Under the pieces are notes generated by a model. It made no database searches. It saw only the letters and a list, made by a program, of their open reading frames with translations, and was not told the DNA's origin. Below are positions 23,883 to 35,429 of a DNA stretch of 64,000 nt, piece after piece; the first letter of the stretch is position 1; each line of letters starts with the position of its first letter. The position numbers were made by a program, and so were the translations under genes. The stretch comes from Bryum argenteum. Its lineage: Eukaryota; Streptophyta; Bryopsida; Bryales; Bryaceae. The stretch is from the NCBI GenBank assembly GCA_037043015.1, contig CM073329.1, forward strand, positions 3,798,648 through 3,862,647, given 5' to 3'.

Positions 23883-24190
23883 GGATCTTCATATTTTGGT
23901 GTTAAGAGCGTTTCTTAGAGGCTATCTACGGGCAGCAGCCCGCTCCTACCACGACCCCAAGACTTCTGAAGGCTGCCTTTAAGCCCCCCAGCTACATCTA
24001 GGAAGACCCCAGAGGCTGTCTTTGGCGCCCGACTCCATCCGTCGTCGTCCCTCCAACGTCTTCCCCGCCACCTCAGTACACCTCTCCCTTTGCCCTAATT
24101 TCATCACATTTCAACTCCTCCAAGCCGCTACTCCACTGTCGTTGTTCTCCGAAGTCGTCTCCAAATACCTCCGCATGCAACAACTCACCA
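23883..24190 (+). repeat. Left terminal inverted repeat of the MULE-like unit
   Basis: GC-rich sequence with AGAGCGTTTCTTAGAGGC near its outer end and TTCTCCGAAGTCGTCTCC near its inner end pairs with 38755-39064 in inverted orientation. Confidence 0.75.
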
Positions 24191-24222
24191 CGGCTGGATA
24201 ACAGAATGACAGTAGGCTTTCA

Positions 24223-24849
24223 TCATTGTGCATCCAGAAGTTCAACCACTCTGGTGCATGCGCGTTGCTGTTCGAATCCTTCGATTTCCTCCAAGAACAA
24301 GCACAAAGAGTTTTGCGTTGTCGGCTTTGTTGCCACTCGGCGCAGCATGGACTTACACCTCCGCAACGTGTTCTTGTCTGCCATCACAATTGCCTCAATG
24401 CACGACAACATTGCAGCCATTTTAGAATGTACAAGCTTGATGCAGGGACTAACCGTTCACAATACACAAAGGCTCGTTTGCTTGTGAGATCTCTGTTTGA
24501 GAAATCAGAAACAATTTGATAAAAGAAAGCTGACAAATCGATGGAAGAAGGCTCGTCGACAGGCTGCCCGGGAGCAATTCGATTAGAGATGGTTGCTTGA
24601 AAGATTTAAGCAATTTGGAATGAGATTGGCAGTGGTCTTATTTGCGCACCCAAAAGCAACTTCAATACGAGCATTGCTGTTACTATCAAATCCTTCGATT
24701 TCCTTCAAAAACGACAACATAGGATTTCGCTTCGTCGGCTTTGCAGTACCAATTTTGAAAGTAATCTTCAGCATGGGTATACTAATTTGCGCAGGCCCAG
24801 TCGTTGCTGTATAGGATTCACAAAGAATAAACATCTTTAGCAATTTCAA
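24223..24849 (-). pseudogene. Two related coding-like segments of unknown function
   Basis: On the - strand, 24223-24420 and 24583-24849 both encode a block of the form KPT..N..L.FL.EIEGF (KPTTQNSLCLFLEEIEGF and KPTKRNPMLSFLKEIEGF), with similar surroundings. They look like diverged copies of one exon, just inside the left inverted repeat. I do not recognise the family. They could be captured host sequence or part of the MULE's own gene set. Confidence 0.4.
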
Positions 24850-25899
24850 GGTGATAATTTGTAACTCTCAAAATGAATGTTCTGATCAATGTTTCTTTTT
24901 AGTACAATTAACTATTTACAGATAATCCATCACGAACTACGGATGAAGCAGCATATCTCGTAGTCTTAATGTACAATCATATTCCAAAATGGATTCAAAT
25001 TCTGGCTAGCATAGCCTAAATAGAAAGTTATGCTCAAAAATTTGCAAAAGCATAACTCTCACTTCATGTATGAAGTGAACTCAAGTTCTCTCGTATGTGA
25101 ATATTTCAAGGCGTGAAACACCTCAAAAGAAACACTTTCGTACTATAAGTTTGGTCTTACTCACTGCCAAACGAATGCTGATATTTTTGGTTAACTTATA
25201 CTCTAAAGAAACTGTACAAATACAAGAGCTTCTATTGATTACATCATCAGGTAGAAAATGTTGTTACTGATTCAAGCAGTAGCTTCTACTAGTAAATACT
25301 GACCGTATTCCATAAAGAACAGCAATAGCCAGTGTCTATTATTTCCTTGTTGTCATGCCTATTATTTCCTTGTTGTTCATAAATCATAAATTACATGAAC
25401 ACACCAATACAATTGTTCACATAACAATGCCAACTGTACTTCATTACATAAAAATGCTTATACTTATCATCACTTAAAGATACCTTGGTACGTCACCCAA
25501 AATATCGTCCTAATTGTCAAGGACACTCTTCCTCTTCTTCATCAATTTTCCGCCTTGATGCCGTGAACGCTCCAAACAGCTGGGGTGGCGTCTAGTGTTA
25601 TTATCGCACTCTCCTGCATTAAATTGTGGCTGAAAAAAGGAGGTGCAAAACGCTTGCGTGCGTCTTTTCTTGCTTGTTAAAAATCTTCCCCTTGATACTG
25701 TTTACGTGAGCAAATGCGAAAGCTGTCAAGGGCTTGTCTTGGGTAAAGAATTCCTAAATTTCACGCAATTAAGTAACAAAATCATTGTACTCACTATCTG
25801 GAGCGCTCCACTTTCATGATCTCTAGCTATACATTTCGTATCTGATTCATCTCTTGTACTTACTATTGAACCACCATGAAATGCATCTATGACTGAATT

Positions 25900-27272
25900 A
25901 TCAATGTCTGCATCAATGGTTCCCTTCAAGGTACCTCCATGCCTTATAATGTATGCATTTTTAATGTTTACATGAATATGCTTAAACACCTTCACTACAT
26001 GTTCACAAATATTCTACGTATTCCCATAAAATAGTCATATTGTACCAAAATGGAGTCAGGACAAGTCATCGTCTAGTGAACAAGATAATCATCAGAGCAT
26101 TGTCCTTGTTCTCGAGGTAGATGTATACATAATCATCAGTAATTTTTCGTGCTTATAGGTCGACGCTTGCAACAATCTCCTCGGTTTTTTGTTTTTGAGA
26201 AATCTGTACATTTTGCATCAAATACTATACCAGGAATGGGTGGTGACGTTTCCTATCGAATCATAGCAAGCCAATCCATCCGTCTACCACAAAGCTTTTG
26301 TCCGGTCTGTGCTAGAATGGACTTCAAGTTTTCATGATACGATTTAATTGACGCATTTGTATCTTAGCCACAATAAAGAAAGTTTCTGTTGTAAGTAACC
26401 CACAAAATAGTCTTCATGCTCCATGTCTTTTCAAGGTAACTGATAAACCCTTGCGCTGCTCGAAACCTCTGTCGTAATTCACCAATTTTTTGTTTTATTT
26501 GAAGTCCCGCAACTTCTCCTTAAATCAATCCTGAATAGTGCATTATTTTCTCAATAGCTCTCAACACCTCCACTCGTAATGTTTCATCCTAAATCTTTTG
26601 TACAACATTCTCCTTCCATGTCTTCCTCACATGCCATAGGCATAGCATCATGGGCATTCCTGGCCAAACATTTCTATATAACGAGAAGAACATTTCAAAT
26701 TTGTGAATTAAATAGTAAAAGAACATGACAAAAAATAAAATCTTTAAGTATCCACAAAACAAACAAGTATTACGGCATGGCATTTAACTTTGCTTGAGCA
26801 TTATCAACTATCATAGAACAAGACATCCAAGCAAGCTGCGCAGCTTCACAGCGCAATTTTAGTTTTTTTTAGCCACAGTTAGATGTTCTTTTTTCTTGAT
26901 TTCTTTACTATAATGAATGCAATAAGAATGTTTTTCTCTTACTCATCAAAGAGTATGATAATGTAAAGCGGATACTGCAAAAAGACATAAAGTACAATAA
27001 GATCCTGCATATTATATAAAAATGACTTATCACAGTAGTGTGTCAAGGCATACCTTTGGCTCGTTAGTGTCAAACGTTGCATTCATAGCTATCATTCTAT
27101 TATGATTGTATTGCAATATCATTTCCAATTGTCGTAGGGTTTTTATACGAAGACAAAAACGAACCTCTTCTTCCGTCCGTGAAGGTGCAACTTCATTCAA
27201 ATTCATGTTCACAAACTCTTGGTAATAGAATTTTTTTTCTTTATTCTTCTCTCTGCACATCTGCACACTCAA
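25900..27272 (-). pseudogene. MULE transposase relic
   Basis: Reading down the - strand from 27272 gives YYQEFVNMNLNE, then MIAMNATFDTNEPKV, the site of the first catalytic residue, where many MULEs have DATFGTN. The Asp before ATF reads as Asn here. After an AT-rich gap come AWMSCSMIVDNAQAKLNAM and VWPGMPMMLCLWHVRKTW, then GFISYLEKTWSMKT. This order fits the MULE DDE domain and the region after it. Several stops and frameshifts are present. Related coding-like sequence may extend upstream to about 28680. The segment lies inside the long inverted repeats, as expected for the autonomous gene of such a unit. Confidence 0.75.
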
Positions 27273-28681
27273 GGGGTCTCGCGCATATTTTTGTCATAGT
27301 TGAGCTGCACGTTTCTTACTTAGATTGTAAATGTCATGAGGCATTATAAATATAACTCTAGTGCAAAGCATGTTTCTTATAGATGACTCTCACACTTCTT
27401 TTTGTGAAAAACAATAAATAGGGCACGGGAGAAGCCTTGGCCTTGCATAGTCCGAATTCAATTATTTGTTTGCTAAGATAATCAAATGCTCAGAGAATGT
27501 CTGAAGTCTGCAAAAGAACTGCCATTGTAGACTTGACTTTGGCTATTGAAATGGTTCATATTGTGGTATTGAATCTCACATAGTGTGTTCTTCTTGAAGA
27601 GGTGTTTTAGCATAAAATTGCATTGACAACCATGCTTGGAAGTTGTATTGGCTTGCACAAGACTGGCTCACCGCTGCCCCTCAGGTCCTAAGTTAGTCGG
27701 GGTTGGTACTTCGCTCCCGAGTCTAGGTCGCACGAGCTGAGTGTCAGATTCACAGAAATCCTCAACAAATGGTGCTAGAGGAGGTGGTATTCATCTATCC
27801 CTCTTATAGCCTTTCATTTGTTTTGCTTTTGCTGCTACAACCTTTGAAACCTACTTTGCAGCATTTTTTCTAGTTTCTCAACCCCCTATTTTTCTTTCTT
27901 TTAATTTATTAATAGCTTTGTCTTTAAAGAATTTGCAAAAATCTTGTGAACATCTTTCTTCATTTCACCTGTCCTGTTCATAGCACCGTACTCGTTCTCA
28001 AATCTGCTCTAAGGAGCTAAAAATTAAACATAATTGAGACGAGCAAGATAACTTAACTCTTAAAGAACATTTCAATCTAATAAAACAACAAAGAAGACCA
28101 AATAAGAGTGCCATGGATGTGAAGAATTTACCTAAATTTTTGAAAGTAACTACATTCCTTTGCATTCGTAGTTTGATTCTCTTTGTGCCCTACCTTGAAG
28201 ACTTCATTGAATCTGCATAAGAAGTATCTCATACTTTGCTCTTTAGCAACAAATTTGTCCAATCTCTCTTAAGAGATAATCGCCCTGCAAGTATCTTTGC
28301 ATTTACTCCGGTCTTGAATGGTAAATCTCTTTCCAAATAATGTCGATCCTATCAAAGTGCTCTTCAAGAAAAACCTGCAGCTTAGCACGCGACATTTCTA
28401 TTGTAATGTGTCGGAGTAAAGAAAGCTGTTCACAAGATTTTTGCATTTGTATACTAATGCCTCCTCAACACTAGATTCTTAAGCATGCTTCTTATCTGAA
28501 GATTGAATTTCAGATGTACTCTGCAGTACATCTTTTGAGCCATCCCAGCCGTTTTGCAAACAACATGCTCTCTCATAGGGATCCAAAATGAGAAGAATAT
28601 TCTGGCCGTGAGATCAATTACATCGGCCTTCACGGCGTTAGCCTCCATGGTGAATTCACAAAACAGCTCCGAAGATTGCAC

Positions 28682-29940
28682 AGACGAGCGTCACTGTAAA
28701 GACGAGCACGGCTTCGAAGAGATGCGCAAATGCAATGAAAATTCAGGAAAAGTAAAGAAATGATGAAGAAGAATAAGAAGCTTGTGAAGATGTTGCCTAC
28801 TAAGATATTGAACACAAAATTGCCTTAGCCTACTTTGCGGATTAAGTAACAAAGTGACGTGCTTTTTAATATTTGGCGACCAGCAGGGGCCAAGATGATG
28901 ATAACGACGACTACGATGAAGATATGAGGATTTTGCACATGTATGTGCAAGCATATTTTTCACGATATACAAGATATGTAAGCTCTTTTACCTTAAGTTC
29001 ATTTGTCCAATTGAATGTCTTTATGCTTCTTATGCTTCCTGATTGCTGGTGTATATTTCATTGTTACTGATTATCCCTTCAACGCCTATATATACAATTT
29101 AGGGCAGTAGGGCTTTATATTTCGCATCAAGGCATAAAAAATATGAGCATCCGGCAGTCATTGGTCCTGCTGCTACGCACGTTTGGAAAGAGAGAAGTGA
29201 GCCGCAGCGGGGTCCAGGCCGGCATGTCGGGGTCGCGTACTAATCGTGCGAGGGTTGGCGCAGACGAAAGTCAGGCAAAAAGGACGGAAGAATACCTGCT
29301 CGTTTCCATCCCAGCCAATCGACTCTATCTCAGATTATACTCGAAGGATCTTCATTCTTACGCGAGTTCTGTGGCTCTTATCGAATGCCTATTTTTTTGA
29401 ATATTTGAGCTGAGCTCTGTTGTACAGCTTCTACCACGAATACAAATTTGATCTTTACAAGCATGTTTACAATTTTATAATTTAAATATGTTACTCGAGT
29501 CAAACCCCTCTTGTCTGGAAAATGTCGCTGTTACCATTGCAATAGTCGTCTTGTTAGCAAACCAAATTATAAAACTGGTAAAACTAATTATAAAATTTTA
29601 ATTTTATAATAGACAAAGAGTAACATATATAAATTATAAAAATCTTACTCTTTTTCAATTATGAAATTATAAACCTAATTATCAAATTATCAAATGCAGT
29701 ATATAAAAATGTTGCATAGAATCGAGTAAGTGAAATGAATAAGTGGGTTACGGGTTAGAATCGTAGACTACAAAGCATTCATCCATACAACCGACACTTT
29801 GCAAGTACGGCAATAACATTGTTAAACATTTTTTTTTACACACCACACAAACCAGACATGAACGTATTTCGTGCCCCTTTTACGTCATCGTGTAGTGTAA
29901 CTTCCTAGGATTTAGGACAACCGTGTTGGGCATGCATGTT
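28682..29940. other. No gene recognised (interior of the MULE-like unit)
   Basis: Short frames only, for example an 85-codon + frame at 29143-29400 with no recognisable motif. The stretch 29470-29720 is AT-rich and contains an inverted pair of ATATGTTACTC-type motifs about 130 bp apart. A TATATATA box-like string lies near 29085. Confidence 0.4.
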
Positions 29941-29949
29941 AACTTCTCT

Positions 29950-30808
29950 ACGGGCACCTCAGTCAACACGTTATCAATTTCCACATAGAATTGCAAATAC
30001 GAGATAGGTTTAGATCCTCTAGTTTCCATCACTTTCTTATACAAAATTCATGCGTTCAAAAATGATTGATCGAAGATAAGAAAAAAAAATTTGATACCAC
30101 CACTTATGATCCCTTCTTTGTAAAGATTAGTATCATCTCAATTGATCATGCACATCAACGCCTTTCATGTGCTCTTGATAATGCAACAACACCGGAGACG
30201 TCGGGATTTCAATATTCGCCCCTATATGTCAACGGAGTTATAAACAAGTATTTCGAGCTGTCTATTGGACTACACGCCGTTGAAAGCAACGAAACGAGTT
30301 TGTTATTGTACCATGTCACGCCGCACATCCTTTCGCTCACGCCCAGTACTAAAGTTGTCCCCAGGATCCTCCCGTCGAGGAGTTTGTAAGCGCTTGTAGC
30401 CACCCAATGCGATTTGTCATGCAAATTCCAATAGCAGATATCCCAAAATCTAACAATGTCTAAAACAAACTAGGTGAGGTAAAGAAATTGTCACATGTAA
30501 CAATATGTCTCTTACCTTTCAAACCTCCCATGGGATTTAGCACAACCCAGCCACCAACATTGCCCTGTTAATAAGAATCCAATGCTCCGCAATATATTTT
30601 AATTCTTTTAACATATTTAAACTCACAATTTGCCAAACACCACATTTTTAGGCCGTATTGTGTCGGTTTAACTTTCATGTATTGTCGGATTGGAGCATAC
30701 TTACCAGCGTATTTAATCATCATTTCATCCACACATAAGTTTTGTTCAGGATTATAGTACATAGAACATAAATTATTGTGTTCTTAACTAACCATTCGGT
30801 TTTAGCTA
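29950..30808 (-). pseudogene. piggyBac-type transposase relic, catalytic/C-terminal part
   Basis: The - strand gives NPEQNLCVDEMMIKYAGKY (first catalytic Asp), IRQYMKVKPTQYGLKMWCLA, then KRHIVTCDNFFTS (second Asp). Nearer 30130 it gives HYQEHMKGVDVHDQLR (third Asp), followed by HKWWYQIFFF. These are the three DDD signatures of the DDE_Tnp_1_7 domain, in order. Stops and frameshifts interrupt them. The N-terminal half lies beyond the pogo-type insertion, from 33152. No TTAA-flanked terminal repeats were found, so the element's limits are unknown. Confidence 0.85.
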
Positions 30809-31160
30809 TACTAAAAATTATATTTAGTGTTGGCAACACTAAATACGAACAACAACATTAATTGTCAACAAGGGTAGAATTGTAGCAACTCTAATTGTCA
30901 ATTCCAACACCAATTGTAAACAATAGTAAATATTAAGGAATTGAACAATGAAAAAGTTGACATTTAGTGTTGGATTTTCAAATATACATGTGCACAAGTA
31001 GGATTGTAGAAAAATTACATAATGATTAGAATTGTGCATTGAGAATAAAATTGAAAAAAATGACAAGTACCCCAATATAATGGAAAATTCAGAAGAAGTA
31101 CAAAATTAGAAATGAGTTGCAAGAAATCTTTATTGAATAGGAAAAAAAAAATTTGTGAAA

Positions 31161-32320
31161 TCAAGGTGCCATGGGAAGTGGTGGTACTTCCAAACCACGG
31201 AAGTGTTGCTCATATTTTGCAACAATTTCCTGTAAGTGAGAAAACAATTGTTGAACATTCCAAGTTCCATCAATTCCCAAAGCTAAATCACACCTAATCA
31301 TGGACTTTCTGGCAAAGGACATATTATCAATGTTTACATCCCTATTATCCTCTTCAATGACATCTGCTGCCAATTGAAGAAAAAAACTCTTTTCAGGGTT
31401 TTTCAACTTCTGAGACCACGTTCCGACTGCTCTATGAACATTTTGCCAAGCATCAAATTTAATCATTTCTGCTTTTTGACTTCCCATCTTCTAGTCCATG
31501 CATCTTTTATCTTGGAAATGACAAATGTGTCAGCAGGTTGATACAAATGTGTGCAACATGAGGGCAGAAATTTGGGGATTGTATTTTTCTCTCTCAAAGT
31601 GGCTTCTAACCTAGGGGTGCTATTATGGCCAGAACAATTATCTAACCACATCAACTTAGTACGTTGATGTAGGTCTTGCTGATAAGCACGGGGTTCCAGA
31701 AAGTATTCTGGAAATAAGGTGGTGTCTATCCAACCTTTGGGACTTGTTTGATAACAAACACCAAGAATGTTATCATCGACACCTCTAATCGGATAAGTGC
31801 AATTAGAGTTTGTAAAAATGAGCATAGGCGCTTTGATCATTGAGCGCCGCCCCGCAGAGATTCGCACAACCAAAGTCATGGACTCCCCGCCAGCCACAAC
31901 ATCAGCATATTTAACTGTAGAATCGCCCCTAAATCCCAATGATCTACCGTTGTCCATATTGATGACAAAGTGTGTCTCATCAATGTTTCCCACTAAGTTC
32001 TCATCAAACTTTCCAGTCTGGAATCCTCTATGGAGCAACTCTAGATGGTATGCAACCATCTTCTGAATTTGCATATCTTTAGCACTGCTAAACAATAATC
32101 GGCCCCGTTGTGATAAAAGGACTACATTATGGACACCCATAAATTGTTGGATCCATGAGTTAGTAATCTTTTCAATTAAAAGTTTATCATCTTTGGAGTC
32201 TCTAGATTCGGCATGGTATATGGAATCAGGGGATAGGAGAATCGACATTGCCAACTCTCCTAAGAGTTTTGAAGAAAACTTTACCACAGATTTGCGATAC
32301 ATGTCAAATGACTCCAACAA
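31161..32320 (-). pseudogene. pogo-clade DDE_1 transposase, frame-disrupted
   Basis: A 285-codon frame (32320 to 31463) contains GNIDETHFVINMDNG (first Asp), LMWLDNCSGHNSTP (second Asp) and HLYQPADTFVISKIKDAW (third Asp), the order of DDE_1 transposases of the pogo/Tigger group. It ends in a premature stop after WEVKKQK. The homologous continuation (EMIKFDAWQNVHRAVGTW) lies in the next frame at 31487-31161, so one frameshift near 31470 splits the gene. The N-terminal helix-turn-helix DNA-binding region normal for the family is not visible; the sequence upstream is repetitive. It is the best preserved transposase frame in the window outside the gypsy element. Confidence 0.85.
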
Positions 32321-32346
32321 TTAGAATTTGTGAATCTTCCAATGCA

Positions 32347-32590
32347 AGTTATAATGGTGGTTCAGTTCATCACCAAAGCAAGTTATGATAGTGGACCAGT
32401 TCATCACCAAAGCATCATGTATTATGGACCAATATTGAGACCATCAGCATGTGTTATGGACCATTATTGAGACTATCAGCATGTGTTATGGACTATTATT
32501 GAAACCATCACCATGTATTATGGACCAATATTGAAACCATCACAAACAGCATGCATGACAACCAATATTAACACCATCACACTGAGAAAT
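32347..32590. repeat. Minisatellite in the pogo-type element (34-bp x 2, then 32-bp x 4)
   Basis: Two units containing CAGTTCATCACCAAAGCA are followed by at least four 32-bp units of the form ATGTGTTATGGACC, ATTATTGA, ACCATCA. A decayed fifth copy follows. The array directly precedes the transposase frame (upstream on its strand). Confidence 0.85.
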
Positions 32591-33151
32591 TAGAAGGCCA
32601 CCTGATCTCTTTTTGAACGGATTTTTTTTTTTTATATAGTACAGTTTGATAAAAGAAACTAAATTCATTTGCAGAAAAATGAAGAAGAAAAAGAATGAAA
32701 ATCAACACTTAATGGAAGGAAAGAAAGACTGAAGTCCAATGTACCTTGTGAAACTCCATCTTTCTTGCAAAGTCCCTCCTTTCTTGCAAAGTCCCTCTTT
32801 TCTTGCAATAAAGAAGATGTTTTGCAAAGCCACCTCTTAATTGCAAAGCACTCCAATTGCAATCTCTCAAATAAGTGAGCTCTAGAGAGAAGTAAGCTCC
32901 ATGGGAGTTTAGAAAAGGAAGGAAACTCTTGTGACAGTAGGATGAACAAATCCTCCAAGGAGGATAAGATAAGAGGGCATGGAGAAGATGCCTTAATTTT
33001 CCAAGTTGCAACATTTGGCGGCTAGAAAGGAGGGTGCAATTAAGAATCGTGGCCCCACTGCACTAATTGTCCACAAGTTGATAAATAGTGTTGGAGCATG
33101 ATGGTGGTGACTACACCAATTGTCATCCAACACTAAATATAATTTTTAGTG

Positions 33152-33830
33152 TAGTTTGTTGTAATTGTGAGTTGGTAATTTTATTGGTAATTACGGTGTT
33201 ATTATCAACTAAGTGTAAACATCTCAAAACATCTTCAAATCTATCTCTACTCATGCATCTTCTAATTTATTTGGTCAATAATAAGTCATCAAAAGATCCC
33301 GACCAATGTAAGCTAACATCTGGTAACTTTTTCGTAGCTATTAGCATCAAAATTCTAAAGAAGATTAAAAGTTCTTTTATCGTGAATGGAACCCACTTTC
33401 TTCCACGGCAATTTTACCTTCTCCGTAGCTTGAGGGAGCATACAAGTTTTTCATTCTAATGATTTTCACTAGAACATTATTAGGGCAAAATAACATGAAG
33501 AAATTGAGTGGATTATTATACAACTGCAAATGACCTACCAACGCTTGGTTACCTCCGGTCCAAATTAGAGCGGAAACTCCACATACCGGGGGTAAAGCGT
33601 TCGCTAAGCAGTAAATTAGAGAATTGGATGAATGAAAGATTACAATCTAAGCCTAATTCATTTCTTAGATTGGAGGAATTGATGTACCATTTCTTGGAAT
33701 TTGACATCAATTCCAAGTTACACAAGTTGTCAATGTCATTAGCATTGTAGGATAAAGTTTGATCGGGAATATAAGAGCAATCAGATGATTCATTGTTAGT
33801 GGGACTTGAGGTCCTAAGATTGCACCCCAA
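33152..33830 (-). pseudogene. piggyBac-type transposase relic, N-terminal part
   Basis: Immediately beyond the right end of the pogo-type element, the - strand reads MSRDRFEDVLRCLHLVDN. Before it lie KELLIFFRILMLIATKKLPD and VSLHWSGSF, a typical piggyBac region upstream of the catalytic core. It continues in the same orientation into the catalytic relic at 30808 and below once the insertion is removed. More N-terminal acidic sequence may lie up to 33830. Confidence 0.78.
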
Positions 33831-35429
33831 AGTTGTACCGCACTAACTTTTCTCATGTTCATATTCTCATCAAGTAGTTGTGAGCCAAAAAAACCACACA
33901 TAAGTGGTCTTTGGTCACAAGGAGTTATTTTAACAATGAAAAAAGGAAAAAGGAAAAAAAAGAACAGGAGCAAACTTGAAAGAGGATGGACAACAAGAAG
34001 ACTTGGGGAAGGATTTCCCCCACCGAATCACTTGGAGGTGGCCCTTAGTTTTTGGGCCACCATTTATTTGTCGTAACTCCAATTGGGGCGTGTCATAGCT
34101 TTTTAGAAAGCTAACTTCAATGTGCACACAATCCTAAAATCTCAGATGCAAAGACTGGAAATCCTAGGACTGATTGCCATTCGATTGTGGCTCTTTTTCC
34201 ACACGCCGACCGAGAAACACCTTCAACACCTCTATCTTCGGGAGGTCATATCACCTTCTCTACATACTGGAATTCAACATGCCTCATAACATTGGAAAAC
34301 TCTACTGAAGTTCTATTTATTGTAGAAATTTCAAGACCATACAATCAGCACTCTGTGATTGATTGCCGATCAATGGTAGCTAATTTGTTCACCGCCGAGG
34401 TGGAAACTCTTCCAACACCCCTACTTCGGGAACCGATTTTTCTCTCTCTAACAATCAGATGGGAGCATACCAAATACTCCTAGAAAGCTCCCCTAGAACT
34501 CTATCTACCCTAATAATTTCAAAGTTGTTAAAGAAGAATTGAGTAGGCTATAAGCAAAACAAACGGACTGCCTTTCATAGGGGAAGAACAAGACACTAGC
34601 TAGTAATCAAACCGAATAAAAAGGATCAAGATTGAATAAGGAAAGACAATGCACTTGAAAAGGAGGCTCACGGCCTTTGTTCTCCTATTTTAACAATGCA
34701 GCCCTAACAATGAAGATTCAGGTGACAAAGAAGATGAAGAAGATGGAGAAGGGGGCTTACGGCTCTCCTCCTCTTATTTTAACTAGATTGATGAGATGTA
34801 AGAAGCTTGGAAACAAGTTCTTAAATACACAATAAGGAGCCGCCGGAGAAGCGGCTTACTCTAACCCTACCAAGGCTCAAAGCCGTAATCAAAGGTCTTT
34901 GTGGATGAATGTTGTCCAAACTCCATGGCGTTCCGTTCTACAAACACATTAACTTCTCTACCGGCTCCACAAATGAATGTAACTCACAACCACTATCACG
35001 AAGTTAAATGAAAAAAACCAATACAATTAAATCATAAACACAAATATGAATATCAAAGTTAATTACGCAAGGCCAACGGTAAACATCTAACCCAAAGTCA
35101 AGCAACTAATTTCTACGCTAAGAATCCACTTAAAATTTTTTACCTCCTCTAGTCCTTCCTCATTACATTAAGGATCCACTAAGCGGCTCTTTGCATCTCC
35201 TAGTCTTTACTTATAAAACCAATCACTCCTAATCTAATCTAAACTCAAAATCAATGCTAAATAATTTACCCAAGGCCTTAAGAATATTATCTTTTAACAT
35301 GCACATTGTGTTCACAACTTAATTATCTTAATTTTGTCAAATTACTCCAAGATTGCATTGTTCATTAACATTTCACTCACAAAACCAATGAAAAAACTTA
35401 CAATGAAACAAGAGAGTGGAATCAAGTTT
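33831..35429. other. No gene recognised; imperfect duplication
   Basis: At about 34205-34510 two blocks share GAAAC.C.TC.AACACC, CTTCGGGA and TAATTTCAA-type motifs about 215 bp apart, suggesting an old tandem duplication. The rest is AT-rich without coding signs. Confidence 0.4.

Larger units (their letters stand above)
30809..33151. mobile_element. pogo/Tc1-mariner-type DNA transposon inserted in the piggyBac relic
   Basis: The left end TACTAAAAATTATATTTAGT and the inverted right end CACTAAAAATTATATTTAGT begin 25-bp inverted repeats, both ending GTGTTGG, with one mismatch in 25. A TA dinucleotide flanks each side (30807-30808 and 33152-33153), the target duplication of Tc1/mariner-pogo elements. 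Length is 2343 bp. The motif ATTTAGTGTTGG recurs internally near 30962. The element carries a nearly intact DDE transposase on the - strand and a 32-bp minisatellite. Confidence 0.93.

Noticed and set aside
29143-29400. 85-codon + frame downstream of a TATA-like string
   Set aside because: Arg/Ser-rich chance-like frame without motif or homology that I can recognise.
33508-33750. 80-codon + strand frame with apparent protein-like composition
   Set aside because: It lies antisense to the piggyBac N-terminal relic, which explains its composition.
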